This document shows, piece by piece, positions 44,573 through 54,527 of a stretch of DNA of 64,000 nt; positions within the stretch are counted from its first letter, which is position 1; every line of letters starts with the position of its first letter. A program made the position numbers and the translations under genes. Below the pieces are notes generated by a model. It did not search any database and had not been told where the DNA came from. It saw only the letters and a program-made list of their open reading frames with translations. Source of the DNA: Aureobasidium sp. EXF-3400 (lineage: Eukaryota > Ascomycota > Dothideomycetes > Dothideales > Saccotheciaceae); NCBI GenBank assembly GCA_024195585.1, contig SWBL01000037.1, positions 62,001-126,000 of the forward strand. The letters run 5' to 3'.

Positions 44573-46657
44573 ATGCGTTTCCAGCAGGTAATCGGCTCGC
44601 TTGCAGCTTTGGCTTCCTTCGCTACTGCTGTTGATCTTACTGGTTACGAATATGTCGTTGTCGGATCTGGTGCTGGTGGAGGGTTTGTCAACCACATGGA
44701 CTTACTTGTGTCATATCTGATCATCTCACAGTCCCCTTGCTGCTCGTCTTGCCCTTGCTGGCCACAAGACACTGCTCATCGAAGCTGGAGATGATCAGGG
44801 CGCCAATGTCAACTACACTGTTCCTTCCTACAACGCCAAGGTCTCAGAGGATCCCAATCTGGCATGGAACTTCTTTGTCAAGCACTACTCTGATGAGGAC
44901 CGTCAAGCTCTGGATTTCAAGACCTCTTACCAGACCCCTGATGGCGGTCTCTACACTGGTCTTGACCCTCCGGCAGGGTCCGAGATGAAGGGTACTCTGT
45001 ATCCTCGTACCGGTACTCTCGGAGGCTGCACAGCACACAATGCCTTGATCGCTGTCTATCCTCATCGTTCGGGTGCGTAGCTTGTTCAGCTAAATGTGGA
45101 ATTCTCACTGACACATTTCATAGACTTTGATAACGTTGCTGCCATTACCGGTGATGAATCATGGTCTGCCGATAACATGCGCAAGTATTTTGTCAAGCTC
45201 GAAAACAACCACTACTTGCTCCCTGGTCAGAAAGGACACGGCTACGAGAGCTGGCTGGGAACCTCTTACGCCCCCATCGACATTGTCCTCACTGACCCTA
45301 AACTTCTCAGTCTTGTGACCGGTGCCACCTTTGCACTCGGTAACCAGACCAATGCTATTCTTAACCTCGCTTCCCTTGTCGCTGGCGACGCAAACTCGGC
45401 CTCTGCCAACCGTGATAGCCAGCCCTCTATCTTCCAGATCCCCTTGTCGACCGCTGATGGCAAGCGCGGTGGCTCCAGAGAATTTGTTGTCGCTGTCCGT
45501 GATGCTAAGAACGCCGATGGCTCGAAGGCTTACCCTCTTGGTAATTCTCCCTTATAAAACTTCTCTAGAGAATATCCGATCTAACGTGGAGCCCAGACGT
45601 CAGAACCAACTGCCACGTTACCAAGATCACCTTCGACCAGTCTACACCTCCTCGCGCTACTGGTGTCGAGTTTCTTGACGGTGCTTATCTTTATAAGGCA
45701 AGTCCTAAGAATTCTGGCAATACTGGTATCGCTGGATCTGCGACTGCTTCTCGCGAGGTCATCATCTCCGGTGGAACCTACAATTCCCCCCAGCTCCTGA
45801 AGCTTTCAGGTGTGGGACCGGCCGAAGAGCTTAAGCAGTTTGACATTCCTGTCATCGTCGACCTTCCCGGTGTTGGCACTAACCTCCAAGACCACTATGA
45901 GATCAACGTTCAGGGCAAAGCTCCCTCTAATTTCTCCGCACTCAATGGCTGTACTTTCGACGCCAGTGCCCAGGACAAGTGTCTGGACCGCTATAACAAG
46001 CCAATTCTCGGAAACCGTGGCATCTACTCTTCCCCCGGTCTGGGCGCCGCCATGTTCTACAAGTCTAGCGTCGCTGAGAACAACGAGTTTGACGTCTTCG
46101 TCTTTGGTGGCCCCGTCAACTTCCGTGGTTACTTCCCTGGTTACAGTGTCAACGCTACCGCCGAGCACGACTGGTTCAGCTGGGCAATTCTCAAGGCCCA
46201 TCCTCGCAACAATGCAGGAACCATCAAGCTCCGCTCTGCAGACCCTCTCGATACCCCTGAGATCGTCTACAACTACTTTGACACTGGTGTCGGTGACTAC
46301 GAGAAGGATCTCACTGCTCTCAACGAGGCTGTCCACCTCGCTCGTGACTCCTTCAAGCGTCAACTCGTCAAGATCGATGAGGTCCTCCCTGGTAAGGATG
46401 TCACCACCAGGGAAGGCATCTCTGAGTATGCAAAGAACACTGCATGGGGTCACCACGCCTCATCGTCGTGCCCCATTGGCGCTGATGATGACAAGATGGC
46501 TGTTCTTGACTCAAGCTTCAGGGTCCGCGGCACTGCTGGTCTGCGTGTCGTTGATGCTTCCGTTTTCCCCAAGATCCCTGGTACCTTCACTGCTGTCTCT
46601 ACATACATGATTGCCGAGAAGGCAGCCGATGTTATCTTGCAGCAGCTCAACCAGTAA
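44573..46657 (+). CDS. Secreted GMC-family FAD oxidoreductase
   Basis: Exons 44573-44682, 44732-45072, 45124-45540 and 45597-46657 give 643 codons with stop (642 aa). Residues 1-19 (MRFQQVIGSLAALASFATA) are a signal peptide. The FAD-binding motif VVVGSGAGGG begins near residue 27 and is split by intron 1; it is followed by LLIEAG. The GMC signatures RTGTLGGCTAHNAL and SGGTYNSPQLLKLSGVGP are present, and the C-terminus has NTAWGHHASSSCPIG with the first catalytic His, then RVVDASVFPKIPG. The family oxidises alcohols, sugars or choline, reducing oxygen or quinones. Several NxS/T sites suggest glycosylation. Where the second catalytic His/Asn is expected the sequence reads PGTF, as in some fungal members. 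Substrate is unknown. It lies intact between decayed regions. Confidence 0.92.
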
Positions 46658-47085
46658 TTGGAGGACGTGTTGATGTCCTGATTGAAGAGCTAGATGATGA
46701 TACCTTCGACGTGATGACACGCCAGACGTGGTTTGATGTTAGACTATAGTATCAGTTAATATAATGTTGATACCCTTATGTCCGAATTCCTACTTCTTAA
46801 ACGGCGGTTGTCAGTCTTCGTCATATCTCCTCCGAATTCTACTCATGACTCTCTAATCTTCTTGACGTACCATGCCATATCCTTCTTCTATGGTAAGCAT
46901 TCTCTTGGTTAGCGGCAGGTATCTGTGAATATCATTTGACTCACCAACTCCCCAGAATATAACAAGTTGACAACCGGAGTCGCATCTTCGCTGAATTATG
47001 AGCCAGACTGGAGTCACCCTGTTCTAGGCAGCATCTGTGACGCATCCGCCCTCCAACTCGTCGCTTTGAACATCAACTACTCGCC
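46658..47085. other. intergenic with dispersed repeat block
   Basis: GMC 3' UTR then the 5' flank of the nuclease-like gene; 47005-47090 is the partner of the repeat at 40727-40930. Confidence 0.45.
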
Positions 47086-48147
47086 ATGACTTCGGAAAAC
47101 AACCAAATCCAACCCGCACCAACGCCTTCAAAGTCGCCAAGTTCATTGCTCTCATGCATCGTGTCACACGTTGCCGCCCTGGAGCGCGGTGATTCGGATG
47201 CTCGAACCTCGCCACTACAGATCTTCCCGATACTCGAGTCTAAGTATGCGCAGCTGGACAATTATCTCGAAGAGGCTGATCTCTATGGCTTCTACCACGA
47301 CAAGGTTCGGTAAGGCACATAGTATAAGCACATACATAGTCGTTAGTGCACGTCAAGTTGATGGGTTTCTAGGAACGACTACGACCCGTCGCTCGGACAT
47401 TTGGTTATCCGTAAGCCTAAAACCCGTCATATTATCTTCATACAATGATTTGTCGAGCTGGTCTTGGCTAAGGTAACTGCTCAGGCTCGCATGCTTGAGC
47501 AAAAGTACCCAACCATCGCTCAGCGCCTTCTCAAGCTCCGATCAATGTCCACGTCTGATATAGACCTCCTGAGCGACGACGGCAAAGTCGGTCACAAGTC
47601 ACCAGATGTCTCCATTGGCTATTCAGACCGCATCTATCCGCACGTCGTCTTCGAGGTCGTGCACAACCAGAATCGTAGAGCGCTGAAGCGTCTGGCACGG
47701 GACTATATCATGGGCTCGTCTCACTGTATTCGTTGTGTCGTGGGCTTGACTCCAGACTATCTACAAAATCACTCGTTGTCTTCTCCTTCTCCTGCTCACG
47801 ATGCGGATGTCAGCATGTGGTGCCCTTTAGTCGAAATCGAAGGAAACATCAAAAATATGGATGTCAAGCAAGAAATCAAAGACCAGCGCCTTGGAGAATG
47901 CAACCCAGACTATGCGCTAGCCGTCCTCTCTATACGGGATCTCCTGGATAATGAGATACTGGAAGGTATCTCGCCTGGATCCCACCTCGCTGAATTCGAG
48001 ATCGTCATTACCTCTAGGGAGATGATTGGCATCCTCGCAAGCGCAGAGCGTTGCCATAAGAGCTCACGTAGACAACGCGAGGAATTGCTTCGGGACAGTC
48101 AGAATCCGCGCTACAACTGGCGAAAGCCACGCATCACGGCTGAATAG
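47086..48147 (+). pseudogene. Nuclease-like (PD-(D/E)XK-type) gene with one in-frame TGA
   Basis: Exons 47086-47309 and 47373-48147 join in frame (R/N junction, GTAAGG...TAG intron). The reading NDYDPSLGHLVIR continues to FVELVLAKVTAQAR, interrupted only by TGA at 47446-47448; total 333 codons including both stops. The core SPDVSIGYSD ... YPHVVFEVVHNQ ... LARDYI ... RCVVGLTPDY resembles a fungal family with a restriction-endonuclease-like fold, with Asp and Glu at the expected places but no obvious Lys. I searched by eye for an intron removing the TGA: the GTAAGC donor at 47411 has no phase-compatible acceptor. So it is probably a recent pseudogene, or the stop is read through. The C-terminus is basic (HKSSRRQREELL, NWRKPRITAE). 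Confidence 0.6.
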
Positions 48148-49859
48148 GACAAATTGATTGTTGGACGTCAAAGACTTAATGAATATATTGTGTTACCGTC
48201 ATCCTGACACATCCATCAATCAGTCAAAGCACCTTAGATCTGCTTGTTCATCCAAGTGGCCTAAATGACTGGAAGATGCTCTCGATAAACCATGCCCGCA
48301 GGTTCTTGACTAGCGGGCTTAAGCCGGAAATACATATTATCGTTGTCTATCAAGCGGTATGCTGCAGAAATTTGCAAAGCTCTTTCTCTAAATCAAATCA
48401 TATTATGAATGCTCAGCGTTATAGTTCTACTACGACGTAGATAGCTTATGGAGAACCATATACCTTGAATTTATCGCAAGACGTGGTAGTAAAACCAATA
48501 AGTCTAACTATATATAGCCTTTAAGGAGTTCTCTTTATGGAAACTTTGTTCTTTGAAGAACTATTATGCATTTTTACAGCCTCACTATGACAGGATTCAG
48601 TACAAGGAGAGAGCAGATACACAAGAGACTCGAGATCTAGAATAACATGGGGCGCGGCCTGGAGCCTGACTTAGAGCTACCAACACTATTATCTTATCAC
48701 AAACCAAGAGAACAAAAGAAAATCCCCTCGATAAGGATCAAAGAATCCTGCCACCCGGGCTTTCAATGAGCAGGCCTGACTCTAATAGAGAACCCACAAA
48801 CAACAAGAATGGCTCCAGATAAACCTGGCTTTCCACGATACATCAAAAACCTCATTGCTTAGAAACCTGATCACGAGTACGTGCTCAAGTCCAATATTAA
48901 TACGTGAAAATTGGAAGTCCTGTGAAAACACGGGAATGACAAAACTGATAACAAGATAAACCGAGCAATGAGAGATGTGAATGCAAGCATGAAACCAGTC
49001 CATCCGAGATCCAAGACGTCAAGTTGAGAAAGAAAGAAAGTTGAGAGGGAAGTTGTTGACTCTTTATAGTGAGACTTGGTCGTGTAAGTTACGTAGGATC
49101 GTGTCTGCCTATTCTTGCCAGCCTCATCTGGGTGGATCGCTTCACTTTCGCGTGTCATGCCGCTGCGTGTACCAAGCATACCAGGACCGCGAACATCATT
49201 TTTTTCCCCCCAGAACGAACAGTCTACAACTCATCGTTTGGTAACCAACATAAACACACAAGAAGCTTGTGACCCTTTCCAAAAGGGAAGGTGCATGTGG
49301 CGTCTCTGCTGCCTAGCTTTGTAGCCTCGTATTGCGAAGGATCCGGCTAAATGACTTCGACGTGGCGAAACGAAAAACCGAGGTCTGGACGATGGCCGAA
49401 CACACAAAAAGATACTCAACAAGGATATCGGTGCCTGGAATGGCGATCATGGATAAACACTGTATCGCAGCTTAGTCGACGTGGTCTGTCAGGGGGACTC
49501 GCCGTTCTAATAAGTCGTCGAGGTGTTTTAGCTGCCAGCATGCTGAGCTTTCAATTGCCAAAAAAGGTGTGCTCATAGGGGAATGGTTATGACTGTCGTG
49601 GTGTTCGGATGCTGGTATTTGTCTTCCAGGCCTGTGGACTGTACCGTCGAGTGAGTGTCCGGAGTAAGTAAGCATCGCGAGGAGCGAAATGACCATGTGA
49701 CCTAAGCCAACAGAGCTGATCAGGTACCTAGGTATGAGCTTTCGCGGATGGCGACGCTCTAGACGAAGGAGAAGCTTTCAATCCTGTACCGAGTCCTCAG
49801 ATGATCTTATTGCCATCCTTGTCCCATGCAGCAGTAACCCCAACAACCAAATCTGAAGC
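48148..49859. other. 1.7-kb non-coding stretch
   Basis: No gene recognised. The part 48370-48560 is AT-rich. The downstream end contains the 3' UTR of the RING gene. Confidence 0.45.
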
Positions 49860-50711
49860 CTACTTAGCATTCCTCGCCGAAACCTCCATGCTCCGAAACA
49901 GGAAATTGCCGCCCGGGCTACCTTGCCACTTCCAATGACAAATGGCCCAAGCAAATCGCACAAACGTTCTGCACTCTTCAATATCCTGCCAAAGATTCAT
50001 GACGGTGCTGTACAACACCCCGGACCAGAAAACCAAATTGACCCCAAATGATCGAAACCACTCGGGACCAAAGTTTCGGTAGCCATTGTATGTGACGAAG
50101 AGTTGCAACATGTTCGCGACTGTGGTGGCGGCGGCGCTGACAGTGGACCATGTGGATCCATAACCAGTAAGATAGTAGATCGGATTCAGAAGTTGCCAGG
50201 TCCAATCTATACCTGACCCTTGATGTCTAAGGATGTAGCCGCATATCTGTCGCAGAAGGGTGATGAGGAGATTGATGATCACAAGGCAGATCCTGGCCCT
50301 GTGTACTTTTTCTGAAATTGCGTCGTTGCCTTGGAACATTGCTTGTTTGAACAGCACCCTCTTGCATACTGGACAGGTGTTCTTTCCAGATTTGATCCAT
50401 TCCAAGATGTCTTCATTGCAGAACACATGGCCACAGGCGAGTCTCGTAGGAGCCTTGGTAGCGTCAAATTCATCCCAGCAAGTCGGACAATGGTCTCCCT
50501 CCACAGTCTCAGGATTCTCGAGTGGTTTCAACGCATCCAAATACGGCTTCTTCTTTGGTAGAAGTAGAACTTCCGGATCGGGTTTCGGTGTCGGGAAGAG
50601 GTGCCTCCAGAGGATTATGAAGGTGAAGACGACAAAGGCATACATTGGGTATTTGAAGAGCGGAGCTGCTAAGCCGGTAGCCAGCAGTAGAGTCCAGAAG
50701 ATTTGCGGCAT
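49860..50711 (-). CDS. Membrane-anchored RING-finger protein (probable E3 ubiquitin ligase)
   Basis: Single exon, 283 aa, starting MPQIFWTLLLATG. An N-terminal hydrophobic segment covers about residues 3-38 (signal anchor or two short helices). The RING lies at about 74-118: CPTC ... ACGHVFCNEDILEW ... CPVC. In the third ligand pair the residue after HVFC is Asp (CNED) where many RINGs have Cys, so one zinc ligand may be Asp, as in Rbx1. After the RING are two or three hydrophobic stretches (ICLVIINLLITLL, VNLVFWSGVLY). RING proteins of this kind usually act in ER or endosomal ubiquitination. Specific ortholog not recognised. Confidence 0.85.
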   Translation of the reverse strand: MPQIFWTLLLATGLAAPLFKYPMYAFVVFTFIILWRHLFPTPKPDPEVLLLPKKKPYLDALKPLENPETVEGDHCPTCWDEFDATKAPTRLACGHVFCNEDILEWIKSGKNTCPVCKRVLFKQAMFQGNDAISEKVHRARICLVIINLLITLLRQICGYILRHQGSGIDWTWQLLNPIYYLTGYGSTWSTVSAAATTVANMLQLFVTYNGYRNFGPEWFRSFGVNLVFWSGVLYSTVMNLWQDIEECRTFVRFAWAICHWKWQGSPGGNFLFRSMEVSARNAK

Positions 50712-51643
50712 CGTTCTTGTCAGATTTGATACCCTGGGATTTATGTTTTAAGAAGGTACGCTGTCTTTATGTAGAGAAGTTTATATTAAGGTTGTTTGGC
50801 CGAGAAAGCGGCGACGGATGCGGGGCAGGCGCTGAATCCTTCCAAGAGTTTGATGGGATACGAGTTCACCACAGAGGGTGCAGACAAATGATTGATGTCG
50901 GCGTGTGGCATTCTCCCATCGCAATAACAAGATTTTTTAATTGGGTGATTTGAACGTATTTGTAGAGATGGTAGGACGAGTCTGAGTAAGCTGGCATGTT
51001 GGCAGGCTGGCAGGCCGAGTATTTATTTCCGGACAGCGATTAACTGCGCCGGATAACGCGGGCATGGCGAAGCTCAGATTGAAGATCACTGCAAACACCT
51101 GTTCAACGTCAGTGGTCATGCGACAGTCAAAGCTGCTCCTGATTGGCATTCGACTTGGACTCTCTCGCAGATGGGACATGTGGGAAAGAGTAAAAGATGG
51201 TGTGAAAAAAATGAATGCTGTAAAAATATGCTCTCGTAACAAAGGAAAGAAGTATGTACATTGTGGTCGTCAAGTGGTCGTGATCTGGCTATATAGCGAC
51301 GGAGCGCCAAACAGGTATGCGTAATAGTACAAGCGCTCTGTCTTTAGGCTGTAAGTTGGTTGCATCTTGGATATTTACAGGTGAAGCTTCCCAAAGGGCC
51401 TTGAACTTGGTTGAAAGACTGAAGCTCTTGAACCGGCTGAATCTAGGCTCTTGAGATTGAGAGTTTTTGAGCGTATCGAAGTCTCTGGCTGTACGGGGCA
51501 GCTGCGTCGAGAATTCTCGTCCAGATGGCTTTGTACGGGGTCTCGATGCTGAACTGGCACTGGTCGTTCAGCAGTAACAGGGAAGCCGGCTTCCTTGTTG
51601 GAGTACTGGTGATGGTGATTCACGGAAAGCCATAATGATATGT
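50712..51643. other. intergenic between two minus-strand genes
   Basis: Upstream of the RING gene and downstream of the membrane-protein gene. No further gene recognised; open frames here are short and random-looking. Confidence 0.4.
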
Positions 51644-52513
51644 TCAATCATACTGCTCATGCTGTTTGTGCAAGGCTTTGCGCATCTCTGTGTTGCCAAT
51701 GCATCCAAAGCCAAAGGCAGGTAAGATACGGAAGCATCGCACGATAGTAGTAGATAGCAAGCCAGAACGGGTAGTGTCGGCGATTCTCTGCATCCAAGGT
51801 ATATGTTGCTGCCTGGTGGTCAGATCCAGACCGAGCAGATGCAGCGGTGTCGCAACAATCTGCGTCAGCGCGGGCACAGAGAGCTGGGAGATGGTCTGAG
51901 GGTGGACTGCCAAGTTGTCCGGGATAGCCGCCGCTAGCCGAGGCGCGAAGGTGAATGATCCGAATAAAGTCAACGCGTCACGTACGAGCCAGACTGTTGT
52001 TGCGGATCTGGAAGGACGGAGTTTGGGCATGGGAACTGTCGCTGTTGCTGTGGCGGCTGCTGTGTTGGCTACACGTGATGGGATGCGGGCAAACATTTGA
52101 GCAAAGCGGATGTCCTTCCAGACGCCGAGAGGGACATTTACCAAGAAGGCAGACGCGCCGACAATAGTGCCAACATGTTCTGGGGTAAGTCTCTCGGAGA
52201 TGGTCTCTGCAACATTGGCAACTCCGTAGGTTCCAGCATAGAGAGTCCAGACAATGCCAAAGGGTAATGACAGCATAAAGTGACGTGGCGATTTGACCAA
52301 AGACCAGGCTTGATGCCGAAGACTCCGTAACAAAGGCTGATTAGAGGAAGCCTTCTCAACAATTGCTCTGTCAATAATAGTGACTGTGGGAGCCACCAGA
52401 GTGGCGGAGACGGCGGCAGCAGCGATATCTCCAGCCAACAATTCCCATATGCGGGTGCTTCTGGTGAAAATAAAGGATGGTGGCTCTCTTTGTGTTTGGT
52501 GTTGGATGTCCAT
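51644..52513 (-). CDS. Uncharacterised fungal membrane protein, possibly mitochondrial
   Basis: Single exon, 289 aa from ATG 52513 (MDIQHQTQREPPS); the frame extends further only from a TTG codon. The pattern is repeated hydrophobic helices with PTVTIIDRAIVEK, LPFGIVWTLYAGTYGVANVAE, ASAFLVNVPLGVWKDIRFAQ and LPAFGFGCIGN. Pro-x-Thr-x-x-Asp-Arg and regularly spaced helices faintly recall mitochondrial-carrier-type proteins, but the canonical PxD/ExxK/R signature is not clear. An Ala/Thr-rich low-complexity loop (ANTAAATATATVP) lies in the middle. Function unassigned; the open single-exon frame and helix pattern support a real gene. Confidence 0.75.
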   Translation of the reverse strand: MDIQHQTQREPPSFIFTRSTRIWELLAGDIAAAAVSATLVAPTVTIIDRAIVEKASSNQPLLRSLRHQAWSLVKSPRHFMLSLPFGIVWTLYAGTYGVANVAETISERLTPEHVGTIVGASAFLVNVPLGVWKDIRFAQMFARIPSRVANTAAATATATVPMPKLRPSRSATTVWLVRDALTLFGSFTFAPRLAAAIPDNLAVHPQTISQLSVPALTQIVATPLHLLGLDLTTRQQHIPWMQRIADTTRSGLLSTTIVRCFRILPAFGFGCIGNTEMRKALHKQHEQYD

Positions 52514-52891
52514 GTTCTGTGGTGGGAGTGTTATAACGAGTGTGGGTGCGAGGGAATGTTGATGAGGAAGACAGGTCAAGAGCAGGCGAGATGACTTGAC
52601 CTGTTATCTCGATGACGAGTCAAGGCATTTTTCTCCTGACACATTTGTTGGTGTTTCCAGATTGCTCGGTTTGCTGCGGCATTGTTTTTGTTGGAAATTA
52701 GAGCTGTGCACCGCTCACGCATGGGGTTGAGTTTTTTAGGGGCTTTTTCACTGCCCCCTTACGGTTAGCTCCTGCCCGACGTTCTTCAATCTTATCAGAT
52801 CAACCCTCGCTCCTTCTCCGACCAAGCCCGAGTGACGTCCGTTGTCTCCTTCCTTGAGCTCAGCGTCGTGAACAGGCCAGACACGCCTACC
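52514..52891. promoter_or_regulatory. divergent promoter region
   Basis: The membrane-protein gene (-) and the Cys-module gene (+) diverge from this 0.38-kb spacer. It contains T-rich and C-rich stretches but no motif I can name. Confidence 0.4.
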
Positions 52892-53701
52892 ATGTTTTTC
52901 CTAACATCGCTCATACGCTCTCCCATCCGATCGTGTTTCTACGCGCCTCGCTCACTCGCGTCGCTCTGGTCTGGGCTTGCAGCCTTCTCTTCCACGCGAC
53001 ATGCTGCCATCACAAGGCCCGCCCCTGAACGGGAGTCGGAGGAAGCTCGAGCTGCTGAAGCTCGACGGCGCGAGTATCAAAGAGAATGGCGCAGAGCTGC
53101 TCGTGCAAAAGAGACTGAAGAGGAACGACACGAACGCTTAGCCCGTAAGCGCCAAAAGTACGCCTCATCACCTGAGATGCGTAAGCGACGATCCGAGTAT
53201 CATTTCGAGTATAGAAGGGATCCAGAAAATCAGGCCAAGCAGGCCGAGTACAATCGCGTACATCGCCTCAAAGACCCCTACAAGAGGATATTACACCTTT
53301 GCCAAGTGCGTGCTGGGGACTTGAAACTTCGTCGTGCCGACGGCCTAGCCTCTTTCCTTAGCCAGTCCACACGCTGGGTGCACGAGAATTGGTCCTGACC
53401 GACCCATCAAGTTGTTCGCACTGCCGCTCGCGTCGATCGCCACTGCACAAGCTGTGATCAAATCCGCCGCCTGAAGCTTTGGTGGAAAGAAAAACATCCA
53501 CCCCAACGTCTAAACACCGAGTCACCCCAAGATCGCTTCATGTGCAACTACTGCTTTGCCAACAGCTGGGACCTTGTGGTCCCTGAGGGCAACATTGAGA
53601 AGCTGCCACCTTTGCTCACTTCACCAGATTATCCTCCACCCGCAAGACCTAAAGACACGAACAAGGCACACCAAAAAGATCGGGACGCGATCCAAGAATG
53701 A
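52892..53701 (+). pseudogene. Cys-module protein (relative of 60259-61974) interrupted by one TGA
   Basis: The frame from ATG 52892 is open for 168 codons, meets TGA at 53396-53398, and continues without another stop to TGA 53699-53701 (270 codons in all). Upstream: a basic hydrophobic N-terminus (MFFLTSLIRSPIRSCFYAP), mitochondrial-like, then a highly charged Arg/Glu/Ala helix region. Downstream of the stop: CTSC (185/188), LKLWWKEK and CNYC (218/221), the same C-x2-C ... WW ... C-x2-C module as in the 571-aa protein. In the paralog the position of the TGA is occupied by Trp (NWTTW), so TGG to TGA is the simplest explanation. Either a truncated 168-aa protein is made or the gene is broken. 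Confidence 0.6.
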
Positions 53702-54527
53702 AAGGATGAGGATAAGGACCATGTCTTTCTTCATTGATCGAAGACAAATAAATCAGCAAAGCCTAGCCTAAGGTCACCTGTACTCTTCTACACTTTCTGT
53801 TGCCAGGTGGCACGACGCGGAAGATGCTCTTGATTATACTGAAAATCGGTCGTGTTGACCTCGTCGTGATCTTGATGGAAGACGGGCTAAGATCGCGACC
53901 GCTCGCACATGCCCAAGGTTTGAGCTCGTGCTAGTGTACTTGAGGTTCGGCCATGAGGTGTCATTGATGGTCCAACTGAGGTTGAGCTACTCTGATGGCC
54001 GCATTTATCGCTCCTGTCGGTATCTCGCGAGAAACGCGTCTATGGCGCGCATACGATTCCTCATGGTACAGGAGCTTGATATCTTCTGGCAACTCGGTTC
54101 GAGGTTGGTCTTGGACAGCTGCGGCCTCCTCCCGTTCTCTACAGTGCGAGGCTGCATTCATTGGATAGTGCGTGGCTTGCAGACTGTTCAATCCGAACTT
54201 GGTAACACTGATGATTGGCTGTAATACTTGAGCATGCATACACATGAATGTGCCCGCTATCCAACAGCTGTATTGCTAATTTGTATAAGTCCAGCGACTT
54301 ACCTCTCATCAAGCAAAGCATACACGTGAACACTTGCGTACAAAAGATTGTTCGTCAAGCAAGAAATCAAAATCTTTGAGAAGGAGCGACTGAGGGATAT
54401 TACGATAACAGGTAACAACAAAGAAAAAAACACCAGAGGACAGCAAAAGCCACAACCACGCTTCCAATGATCACCACTTCCATCAATGTTTCAACGCTCC
54501 GATCTCCTTTGTTACAGTTTCCCTTCT
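53702..54527. other. intergenic, convergent 3' ends
   Basis: Between the Cys-module gene (+) and the long minus-strand gene; no further gene or repeat recognised. An A-rich run lies near 54420. Confidence 0.4.

Noticed and set aside
45806..46610. Long frames on both strands inside the GMC gene (216 codons minus, 266 codons plus)
   Set aside because: Shadows of the GMC oxidoreductase last exon; no family features.
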